Of a stretch of DNA of 18,511 bases, positions 1-5,999 are shown in pieces. Each line of letters starts with the position of its first letter. Position 1 is the first letter of the stretch. Origin of the DNA: an uncultured Eggerthellaceae bacterium. GTDB lineage: Bacteria > Actinomycetota > Coriobacteriia > Coriobacteriales > Eggerthellaceae. The stretch lies in the NCBI GenBank assembly GCA_948829205.1, contig CAQLOA010000011.1, positions 1 to 18,511 of the forward strand, in the 5' to 3' direction. The translations under genes were made by a program, and so were the position numbers. The notes under the pieces were generated by a model. The model was not told where the DNA came from, made no database searches, and worked only from the letters and a program-made list of their open reading frames with translations.

Positions 1-729
1 GGCAAGCCCCGTCTGCAAGCTGTACGACATGTAGCTGACCGGCGACGAGAAGTTGCGCCTACGCACGTCAGTGCGGTTGAGATTGCACAGCATCAACCCA
101 ACGCACACTATCACGCCTGCGAAATAGACGTACATGTCGAACTGCAGGAAGCGCACGAACTGGTCCCTCGAGGCGGCGACGTCGCTTCGAGGGATCATCT
201 GCACGTCGGCGTTGGTGTCCGAGGCCTCCTTTGCCAAGCGGATCGCCTCCTCCACGCTGCCGTCCGGCATGGCCTTCATGAAAGCAGCGAGCGACGACGC
301 GTAGTCGGAAAGAGCGGCGTCCACAAGCGACCCCTCCGCCGAGTAATAGCTGTAGATGCATTCCATCTCGGGAAGTTCGCGGCCTTCCACTGCAGCCTGA
401 CGGAAGTCTTCGCCATAGCCATCGGGGATGACAAGCATGTACGAAACCGTGCCCTTTGCGACGGCGTCCTGCATGGCAAGCTCGGAGTCCTCCAACGGAA
501 CCTGCGTGCCCTGGAACCGCAGCATCTCCTCCATGCTGGCAGACACCGGGCTGCCGTCGCGGTCTATGACTGCAAAGTCGCAGTCGTAGGGCTCGTATTC
601 CCCTTGCGGGGTCGAGGTTGCCAGGCTTCCTGCTATGAACACCGCCATGAGCGACAGGCCCAGCCCATAGATGATGAAGTACGCAGGGCGCCTCAACGCC
701 AGCTTCAGTGCACATTTAAAGACTTGCAT
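1..729 (-). CDS. ABC-2 type transporter permease, 3' end cut by the window edge
   Basis: This is the second permease subunit of an ABC exporter. The first 243 codons are visible and the frame runs off the left edge without a stop. The protein starts MQVFKCALKLALRRPAYFII, with a membrane segment at about residues 17-36. A long hydrophilic, extracytoplasmic-type region follows (about 37-205), then a second membrane segment near residues 207-227. One helix, a large outside loop and then a membrane block is the usual layout of ABC-2 family exporters. The ATG at 729 lies inside the end of the upstream permease gene, with a 14-base overlap, so the two are probably translationally coupled. It is the third gene of the ATPase-permease-permease operon and probably forms a heterodimer with the 716-1915 product. 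The substrate cannot be told; drugs, peptides or lipids are all possible. Confidence is high for an ABC-2 permease and low for any substrate. Confidence 0.85.
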   Translation of the reverse strand, partial: MQVFKCALKLALRRPAYFIIYGLGLSLMAVFIAGSLATSTPQGEYEPYDCDFAVIDRDGSPVSASMEEMLRFQGTQVPLEDSELAMQDAVAKGTVSYMLVIPDGYGEDFRQAAVEGRELPEMECIYSYYSAEGSLVDAALSDYASSLAAFMKAMPDGSVEEAIRLAKEASDTNADVQMIPRSDVAASRDQFVRFLQFDMYVYFAGVIVCVGLMLCNLNRTDVRRRNFSSPVSYMSYSLQTGLA

Positions 730-1915
730 ACCTTTGCCTTCCTAGGAAGCGCGCCGACGCGAGGAAGAAGACCGCTGTCATCGCAAGCAGCACCAAGACG
801 TGCTGCAGGCACGGCGCCAGGCTTTCGTAGTACATGAGGGAGAACATGGCCTGGGATATCTGCACCGCGGGATTTATGTACTGGGACGCCGGGAAGGCTG
901 CGGCCACGCTGTCCGCAAGCTCCATAGTGGGCTCCCCATAAAGGCCGGCGAACAGGCTGGCGAAGCAGGCTATCCCTGCAAGTATTCCCGCCTTCGCGCC
1001 GATCGATCCCTTGGGAATGCTTCCTATCAGCGCGCCCATCCCGACCGACATCAGCGACGACATGGCGAGCACGCCCAGACACGGCAGGTCGCGATTGCCG
1101 AAGTCGACCCCTGCGGCGTAGCGGATGAACAGGTATGCGACGGCGAGGCAGCCGAAGGACACCAGCCAGCTGGCCAGGATGCATCCAAGAAGGGCGCGGA
1201 TGCGCGAAATCCCGCCCAGCGCCCTGCGCGCGCCCAACGGGCTGGCGTTGGGCAGCAATGCTCCAACGGCCAACAGCGAGCCCTGCGCTGCGAACATCGC
1301 CGCCATCCCGAGCAGCGCGAAATAATAGCGCACCGACTCGCGCGGGGCGTTCTCGGTAAGGCTGGTCTTCTGGGTGACGTCCGAAACCTGAAATACCGAC
1401 TCGACGTTGGAGGGGTTCGCCAAAAACAGAGGGTCTTGCGCGAGAAGCTCGCGAATCATCTGGCTCTTGCTGCAGAACACGTCCATCACCCGCACGAGGA
1501 TCGCCTGGTACACGTTGTTCACGCCGGAAGAGGCAGAGCCGTCCTCTGGAAGAAGGTGGACCGTCGGCATGCCGTCCACGCCAACCGTCACATAGCCAGC
1601 ATACGGCCTGTCCTCGCCTGCGGACCCGTTCACTAAAAGCTCGGCTTCTTCGGGCGTGTCCGCGAACGTGACGGAAAGCAGCGCGTCGTCCCCCTCGGAC
1701 GCGGCGTCGACGAACTGCCGGAAGGCATCCGAGTCGTCGTAGGCCTCGTCTTGCACCACCACAACCCGCGTGGGTTCGGTTTGGGCAAGCTGGTCAAGCC
1801 CCTGGAACATGACCATGAAGCAGCACGACAGCACGATAGGGAATGCAAGCGCCCATATGAGGATCCCCTTGTTGCGGACCAGAGAGAGGAAGACGTACTT
1901 GAAAGTGTCGGCCAT
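716..1915 (-). CDS. ABC-2 type transporter permease
   Basis: This 399-residue integral membrane protein is the first permease subunit of the exporter. Predicted helices are at about residues 17-37, 197-221, 240-264, 279-299, 308-326 and 366-390. A large soluble loop (about 38-196) separates helix 1 from the rest. This is the classic ABC-2 (YhaP/YhgE-like) topology with one N-terminal anchor, an external domain and five helices. The ATG at 1915 has a strong ribosome binding site (GGGAGGG, complement of 1921-1927) that begins immediately after the TGA of the ATPase gene, so the two genes are 12 bases apart and co-transcribed. Its own stop overlaps the start of the next permease. The substrate is unknown. 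It works with the ATPase encoded at 1928-2863 and is probably regulated by the divergent LuxR protein. Confidence 0.9.
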   Translation of the reverse strand: MADTFKYVFLSLVRNKGILIWALAFPIVLSCCFMVMFQGLDQLAQTEPTRVVVVQDEAYDDSDAFRQFVDAASEGDDALLSVTFADTPEEAELLVNGSAGEDRPYAGYVTVGVDGMPTVHLLPEDGSASSGVNNVYQAILVRVMDVFCSKSQMIRELLAQDPLFLANPSNVESVFQVSDVTQKTSLTENAPRESVRYYFALLGMAAMFAAQGSLLAVGALLPNASPLGARRALGGISRIRALLGCILASWLVSFGCLAVAYLFIRYAAGVDFGNRDLPCLGVLAMSSLMSVGMGALIGSIPKGSIGAKAGILAGIACFASLFAGLYGEPTMELADSVAAAFPASQYINPAVQISQAMFSLMYYESLAPCLQHVLVLLAMTAVFFLASARFLGRQRYASL

Positions 1916-1927
1916 GGCGCCCTCCCG

Positions 1928-2863
1928 TCAGTCGCGCAGCTCGCGCCCGGTGATTTCCAGGAACACGTCGTTGAGCGTCGGCGGCTCGGCCCAGATGCGT
2001 CCCGGCTTCACGTCGAACAACTTCAGGCATTCCAGCACGTCCGACACGTTGTGCTGTCCGCTCTCGCAGGTCACGTGCAGCGTCTTGCCGTCGTATTCGG
2101 CCCGCTGCACGCTGTCCAGCCCAGCCACCTTCGCGCGTGCCGCCTCGGGCAGTTCCAGCACGTCCACCTCTATGGTCTCTCCGATGCCCGTCATCACCTT
2201 CAGCTGCGTGTTGGTGCCGATCGCAAGAGTGCGGCCCTTGTCCATGATCATGATGCGGCTGCAGATCTCCTCGACCTCTTCCATGTAATGGCTGGTATAG
2301 ACGACGGTGGTGCCAGCCTTGTTCATGTCGAGTATCCCTTGCAGTATGGAAGCCCTGCTTTGCGGGTCGACGGCCACCGTGGGCTCGTCGAAGAACGCCA
2401 GTTCGGGCTTGTGGGCGATTCCGCAGGCGATGTTGAGCCTACGCAGAAGGCCACCGGAAAGCTTGCGCGGACGAACCTTCGCGTATTCCTTCAGGCCGAC
2501 GAACTCGATGGCGTCATCCACGTACTCCTTGCGAAGCTTCGAGTCGGACACGTACAGTCCGCAGAAGTAGTCCACGTTCTCGCGCACGGACAGCTCCTCG
2601 AATACGGCGACGTTCTGCGGAACTATGCCGATTCGCCGCTTCAGGTCGTAGCTGGTCGGGGTCATCGGCTCGCCGAACAGCCTGATGGTTCCCTTGTCGT
2701 ACGTAAGCAGCTGGAGTATGCAGTTTATGGCCGTGGTCTTGCCGCTTCCGTTCGGGCCTAGCAGCCCGAAGACCTCCCCTTGCTCGATCTTCATGTCGAA
2801 GTGGTCCAAGGCCGTGGTGTTGCCGTAGCATTTGACCAAATCCTTCACGTCGACGATTTCCAT
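1928..2863 (-). CDS. ABC transporter ATP-binding protein
   Basis: This 311-residue cytoplasmic ATPase powers the two permeases downstream. Walker A is GPNGSGKT (36-43) and the Q-loop glutamine is at 83 (IVPQN). The signature LSGG is at 135-138, Walker B with catalytic Glu is LAFFDE (155-160), and the switch His is at 192 (TSH). After about residue 215 a C-terminal extension of roughly 95 residues carries no motif I can name. The signature continues as LSGGLLRRLNIA, where most relatives have a polar pair after the double Gly. The frame stays open upstream to an ATG at 2938. I chose the ATG at 2863 because a perfect AGGAGG (complement of 2869-2874) sits 5 bases upstream and the family's conserved start (EIVDVKDLVKCYG) follows. 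It is the first gene of the exporter operon, divergent from the LuxR gene. Confidence 0.93.
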   Translation of the reverse strand: MEIVDVKDLVKCYGNTTALDHFDMKIEQGEVFGLLGPNGSGKTTAINCILQLLTYDKGTIRLFGEPMTPTSYDLKRRIGIVPQNVAVFEELSVRENVDYFCGLYVSDSKLRKEYVDDAIEFVGLKEYAKVRPRKLSGGLLRRLNIACGIAHKPELAFFDEPTVAVDPQSRASILQGILDMNKAGTTVVYTSHYMEEVEEICSRIMIMDKGRTLAIGTNTQLKVMTGIGETIEVDVLELPEAARAKVAGLDSVQRAEYDGKTLHVTCESGQHNVSDVLECLKLFDVKPGRIWAEPPTLNDVFLEITGRELRD

Positions 2864-2868
2864 CCAAG

Positions 2869-2874
2869 CCTCCT
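2869..2874 (-). promoter_or_regulatory. Ribosome binding site deciding the ABC ATPase start
   Basis: The minus strand reads AGGAGG five bases before the ATG at 2863. This supports that start over the in-frame ATG at 2938, which would add 25 residues lacking family similarity. Confidence 0.75.
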
Positions 2875-2980
2875 GGAACGGTTCCTGTTGACCGCATTGT
2901 GCGCAATCGCGTCGAAAAACGGTAGTGATTTTTGTCATGCGTTTAGGTTTTCCCTGCTAGAAAGCTTGTTACGTCGGAAA

Positions 2981-2995
2981 CGCAACCGCGTTGCG
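2981..2995. promoter_or_regulatory. Inverted repeat in the exporter/luxR divergent region
   Basis: The sequence CGCAACCGCGTTGCG is a perfect inverted repeat with 6-base arms and a 3-base centre. It lies about 25 bases upstream of the TATAAT at 3020, where a -35 element or regulator site would be. It is a candidate operator for the LuxR protein encoded next to it. NarL-type regulators bind short inverted repeats, but binding here is inference. Confidence 0.35.
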
Positions 2996-3019
2996 GAAGC
3001 CTCGGAAAACTTGAGGGAT

Positions 3020-3025
3020 TATAAT
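3020..3025 (+). promoter_or_regulatory. Perfect -10 hexamer (TATAAT) of the luxR gene
   Basis: An exact TATAAT lies in an AT-rich pocket inside a GC-rich background. Transcription would be expected to start around 3031-3033, only 2-4 bases before the ATG at 3035. That would make the message leaderless or nearly so. No good -35 hexamer is seen at the usual spacing; TTGCGG at 2991 is 23 bases away. Confidence 0.5.
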
Positions 3026-3034
3026 TTTCCGACG

Positions 3035-3742
3035 ATGGGAAGACTGATAGACAGCACGGCCATGTGCCTGGTGTGCCTTGCCTTCAAGGCGCTTGTTGGA
3101 TTGGAGCCTTACGACATTGTCGGGTTCCTCGCCTCAGCGATCGCGGCCTGCATCATGGGAATGCTGCGTTCAGGCACGCCTAGGACCCTGGTGCTCTTTG
3201 CCTTCCTCGCGATTTGCACCGCGTTGCCCTTCGCCCACGCCTTCCTTCCTGTCGCCGCATGCCTGTGCATGTTCGAGCGCAGCCCCGTGGCAAGGCCTGC
3301 GTGGATTGCTGCGTGGGTGATGGCCGCCGCACTGTTCCACTTGCAGCATCCGGTCGTCGTGCTGTGCCTTTGCACCGCAGCCGCTCTTCTGGCATGGAGC
3401 ACGGCACGAGACCTTGACGCCTTGCGCTGCCTGCTTGAATCGCGCGATGCCGCCAGCGCGAAGGCGTTCGTCCTTTCGCAGAAGAACCGCGAAATGGCGG
3501 CAGCCACAGAAGGCCCTACGATCTTAGACGGCCCTGCGCCAGACCCGCTTGACGGCTTGACGCAGCGCGAGCGCCAAATAGCCATGCTTGTGTCGAGAGG
3601 CAAGGACAACCGCGCGATCGCAGACGAGCTGTTCCTCAGCGAGGGCACGGTTCGCAACTACATAAGCACCATTCTATCGAAGAAGCAGCTGAAGAACCGC
3701 ACGCAGCTTGCAGTGCTTTGCCTGAACGTCTCCGAGCGATAG
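3035..3742 (+). CDS. Membrane-anchored LuxR-family transcriptional regulator
   Basis: This 235-residue protein has an N-terminal membrane domain and a C-terminal LuxR/NarL DNA-binding domain. Five or six hydrophobic segments lie between about residues 9 and 122. A hydrophilic stretch (123-170) resembles the start of a HisKA_3-type dimerisation helix (LESRDAASAKAFVLSQKNRE). The HTH runs from LTQRERQIAMLVSRGKDNRA to about residue 229 and includes LSEGTVRNYISTIL. No receiver domain and no kinase core are present. The frame stays open upstream into the divergent ABC gene. I chose the ATG at 3035 because the TATAAT at 3020-3025 makes upstream starts unlikely; a TTG at 3011 is the main alternative. 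The gene diverges from the ABC exporter operon and probably controls it, sensing something at or in the membrane. The family call is firm, and the regulated target is inferred from position. Confidence 0.85.
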   Translation: MGRLIDSTAMCLVCLAFKALVGLEPYDIVGFLASAIAACIMGMLRSGTPRTLVLFAFLAICTALPFAHAFLPVAACLCMFERSPVARPAWIAAWVMAAALFHLQHPVVVLCLCTAAALLAWSTARDLDALRCLLESRDAASAKAFVLSQKNREMAAATEGPTILDGPAPDPLDGLTQRERQIAMLVSRGKDNRAIADELFLSEGTVRNYISTILSKKQLKNRTQLAVLCLNVSER

Positions 3743-3753
3743 GCAGCGCTGCC
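3742..3753. terminator. Short palindrome between convergent genes
   Basis: GGCAGCGCTGCC is a perfect 12-base palindrome beginning on the last base of the luxR stop codon, in the 25-base gap before the convergent ligase gene. It could act as a bidirectional transcription stop. It lacks a T-run on either side, so this is a weak call. Confidence 0.2.
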
Positions 3754-3767
3754 GCAGGAGCCTTCCG

Positions 3768-5009
3768 CTAGTACCTGCTGTCGAAAATGCGCTTGGTCTT
3801 CTTCTCGCTGCGCGGAAGCTCGCCCATGGGAACGCCCTTGGCGATGGGGGTGCATCCGCACTTCGCCTTGAAGATTGTGGCCAACTCGAGTTCGGCCTTC
3901 TCGCGCGCGTCGCCTTCAAGGGGCGTCTCGAACAGGATGGTCATTTCGTCATGGCCGTCGACGTGGTCGATCATCACCTGGTACTCGCTGCTCGTGCCGT
4001 CGGTGATGGCGATGACCTCCTCCACCTGCGCGGGGAAGATGTTGCACCCCTTCACCTTGAACAGGTCGTCGGTACGCCCAACCAGCGTGTCGATGCGAGG
4101 ATGCTTCTCGCCGCAGGCGCACTTGCAATCGCCGGGAAGGATGCGCGTAAGGTCGTGGGTACGGTAGCGAATCAGCGGGGCTCCCTGCTTGCGCAGCGTG
4201 GTGATGACCAGCTCGCCCACCTCGCCGTCGGAAAGCGGCTCGCCCGTGTTCGGGTCGACCACCTCGATGTAGCAGAAGTCTTCGAAGACGTGCATTCCGC
4301 AGTGCTCGTCGCAGCTGATGCCGATGCCCGGTCCATAGATCTCGGTAAGGCCGTAGATGTCATAAATCTCGATGCCCAGCTCGTTTTGGATGCGGTTGCG
4401 CATCTTCTCGCCCCAACGCTCGCTGCCGATGACGCCGCGGCGCAGATGCAGCTTGTCGCGCAGACCGCGCGCCTCTATCTCTTCGGCGAGCAGCAAAGCG
4501 TAGCTGCTGGTGGCGCAAAGCACCGTGGACTTCAAGTCCTGCATCATGCGCAGCTGCTTCTCGGTGTTGCCCGGGCCCATGGGGATAGCCATGGCCCCCA
4601 AACGTTCGCATCCGGCCTGAAAGCCGATACCCGCAGTCCACAGCCCGTAACCCGGAGTAATCTGCACGCGGTCGAGCACGCCCACGCCGGCGATCTCGAA
4701 GCAGCGTGCGAACTGCACGGCCCAGTCGGTGACATCCTGGGAGGTGTACGGGATTATGACCGGGGTTCCGGTGGTTCCCGACGAGGAGTGGATGCGCACG
4801 ACCTCGGCGTCGGGAACCGCCTGCAGCCCAAGCGGATACACCGAGCGCAGGTCGTCCTTCTCGGAGAACGGCAGCTTTTCGAAGTCGGCCTGCGACGCCA
4901 CGTCGGCGACGTCGATGCCTTCGAACTTCTTCGCATAGAACGGGGAGCGCTCCTTTATGGTCTGCAGCTGCTCGCGAATTAGCTCCAGCTGCTCAGGCTT
5001 CATCTGCAT
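3768..5009 (-). CDS. paaK: Phenylacetate-CoA ligase family protein (AMP-forming)
   Basis: This 413-residue cytoplasmic enzyme is of the ANL adenylate-forming superfamily, PaaK branch. It would activate an aryl-acetic or similar carboxylic acid with ATP and CoA. Motifs include the phosphate-binding loop SSSGTTGTP (75-83), YGLTE (219-223), the RYRTHDL hinge region with its conserved Asp (281-287), the GRTDD motif (311-315), and a C-terminal PRSEKKTKRIFDSRY tail, typical of PaaK. A Cys-rich stretch (CKCACG, 296-300) lies before the hinge. The ATG at 5009 has AGGAAG six bases upstream; a second Met two codons later is the other option. No other phenylacetate pathway gene (paaABCDE, iorAB) is adjacent. 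In anaerobes such solitary ligases often activate phenylacetate or indoleacetate from amino acid fermentation, but the substrate here is inference. Confidence 0.88.
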   Translation of the reverse strand: MQMKPEQLELIREQLQTIKERSPFYAKKFEGIDVADVASQADFEKLPFSEKDDLRSVYPLGLQAVPDAEVVRIHSSSGTTGTPVIIPYTSQDVTDWAVQFARCFEIAGVGVLDRVQITPGYGLWTAGIGFQAGCERLGAMAIPMGPGNTEKQLRMMQDLKSTVLCATSSYALLLAEEIEARGLRDKLHLRRGVIGSERWGEKMRNRIQNELGIEIYDIYGLTEIYGPGIGISCDEHCGMHVFEDFCYIEVVDPNTGEPLSDGEVGELVITTLRKQGAPLIRYRTHDLTRILPGDCKCACGEKHPRIDTLVGRTDDLFKVKGCNIFPAQVEEVIAITDGTSSEYQVMIDHVDGHDEMTILFETPLEGDAREKAELELATIFKAKCGCTPIAKGVPMGELPRSEKKTKRIFDSRY

Positions 5010-5065
5010 GACGGGCTTCCTTTCGATGGCTGCTCTTGCGGCCAGTCCATGTTTGCGTGCGTTCT

Positions 5066-5071
5066 ATGATA
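5066..5071 (-). promoter_or_regulatory. Possible -10 element of the PaaK-family ligase
   Basis: The minus strand reads TATCAT (5 of 6 matches to TATAAT) in an AT-rich patch about 57 bases upstream of the ATG at 5009. No convincing -35 is seen. The palindromic repeat at 5091-5153 lies just upstream. Confidence 0.3.
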
Positions 5072-5090
5072 TATCTAAGGTCGTGTCGGG

Positions 5091-5153
5091 TGAGACGGGG
5101 TCGGGTGATTTGTCTCGCATGGAGAGTGAGGCAAATCACCCGTCCCCGTCTCA
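5091..5153. repeat. Long near-perfect inverted repeat (REP/MITE-like)
   Basis: Two 22-base arms at 5091-5112 and 5132-5153 are reverse complements with a single mismatch (position 5101 against 5143). They are separated by a 19-base loop that holds a further TCTC/GAGA pairing. The outer end of each arm reads TGAGACGGGG and the inner end GGGTGATTTG. A run of A follows the right arm (CAAAAAGG), and the outer CGTCTCA motif recurs at 5163-5169. It sits in the divergent gap between the ligase and exodeoxyribonuclease genes. It is too long and too far from any gene end to be an ordinary terminator of a plus-strand gene. It looks like a dispersed palindromic repeat, though copy number cannot be judged from one window. 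Confidence 0.8.
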
Positions 5154-5213
5154 AAAAGGCTCCGTCTCAGACTGATTCAATTGCCACCCAACGACGGATG
5201 AAAAGGGGCTCCA

Positions 5214-5999
5214 ATGAAATTCGTGTCCTGGAACGTGAACGGCCTGCGCGCCGTGCTGAAGAAGGACTTCTACGTCGTATTCGACCAGTTCGGCGCAGAC
5301 GTGTTCGCGCTGCAGGAAACGAAATGCCAGCCCGACCAGGTGGATCTGAACCTTCCAGGCTATCACCAGTTCTTCAACTCGGCGGAAAAGAAGGGCTATT
5401 CCGGAACGGCCATCTTCTGCAAGGAAGAGCCCTTGAACGTGCTTCGCGGCCTGGGTGACGACTACCTCGACACCGAGGGACGGCTGCTGGCGCTGGAGTT
5501 CGAAGAGTTCTGGATGGTAGACGTGTACACTCCCAACTCCCAGATGGGGCTCGCGCGCATAGACCACCGCATGCAGTGGGACGACGCGTTCCGCGACTTC
5601 TGCAAGGGGCTCGAGGAAGGCACGATGCCCGACGGCTCGAAGGCCACGCCGAAGCCTGTCGTGATCTGCGGCGATTTCAACGCGGCGCGGCACGACATCG
5701 ACTTGAAGCATCCCGACCGGCACCGCGGCGACTCCGGGTTCTCCGACGAGGAGCGCGGCAAAGTCGAACAACTGGTGGACGCCGGGTTCGTCGACACGTT
5801 CCGTTACCTGCACCCGGACGCCACAGACCGTTACAGCTGGTGGAGCTACAAGTTCAACGCACGCAAGACCAATGCAGGCTGGCGCCTTGACTACTTCTTC
5901 GTGAGCAAGTCGCTGGCCGACCGCATCGAAGGCGCATACATATACGACGAGGTCTACGGAAGCGACCACTGCCCCATCGGCCTTGACCTCGCAATTTAG
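5214..5999 (+). CDS. xth: Exodeoxyribonuclease III (AP endonuclease)
   Basis: This 261-residue enzyme of the EEP (exonuclease-endonuclease-phosphatase) fold works in base-excision repair. It cuts at abasic sites and degrades 3' ends with a divalent metal. The family residues are all visible: Asn7 (SWNVNG), metal ligand Glu35 (LQETK), Tyr105 and Asn108 (VYTPNS), Asp154 and Asn156 (CGDFNAA), Asp226 (WRLDYFF), and the Asp251-His252 pair (GSDHCPI). Length is normal for the family (about 250-270). The ATG at 5214 is preceded by AAAGGGG at a spacing of 5. The gene is monocistronic as far as can be seen and is convergent with the peptidase gene; the two coding regions overlap by 4 bases. exoA is an equivalent name. 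Confidence 0.96.
   Translation: MKFVSWNVNGLRAVLKKDFYVVFDQFGADVFALQETKCQPDQVDLNLPGYHQFFNSAEKKGYSGTAIFCKEEPLNVLRGLGDDYLDTEGRLLALEFEEFWMVDVYTPNSQMGLARIDHRMQWDDAFRDFCKGLEEGTMPDGSKATPKPVVICGDFNAARHDIDLKHPDRHRGDSGFSDEERGKVEQLVDAGFVDTFRYLHPDATDRYSWWSYKFNARKTNAGWRLDYFFVSKSLADRIEGAYIYDEVYGSDHCPIGLDLAI

Noticed and set aside
951..1636. Plus-strand frames over the ABC permease
   Set aside because: They are antisense shadows of a clear six-helix permease.
2864..2938. N-terminal extension of the ABC ATPase from ATG 2938
   Set aside because: The 25 extra residues show no family similarity, and the strong AGGAGG supports ATG 2863.
2780..3034. N-terminal extension of the LuxR protein from 2780
   Set aside because: It would overlap the divergent ATPase gene and run through the TATAAT promoter. 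The sequence is not membrane-like.
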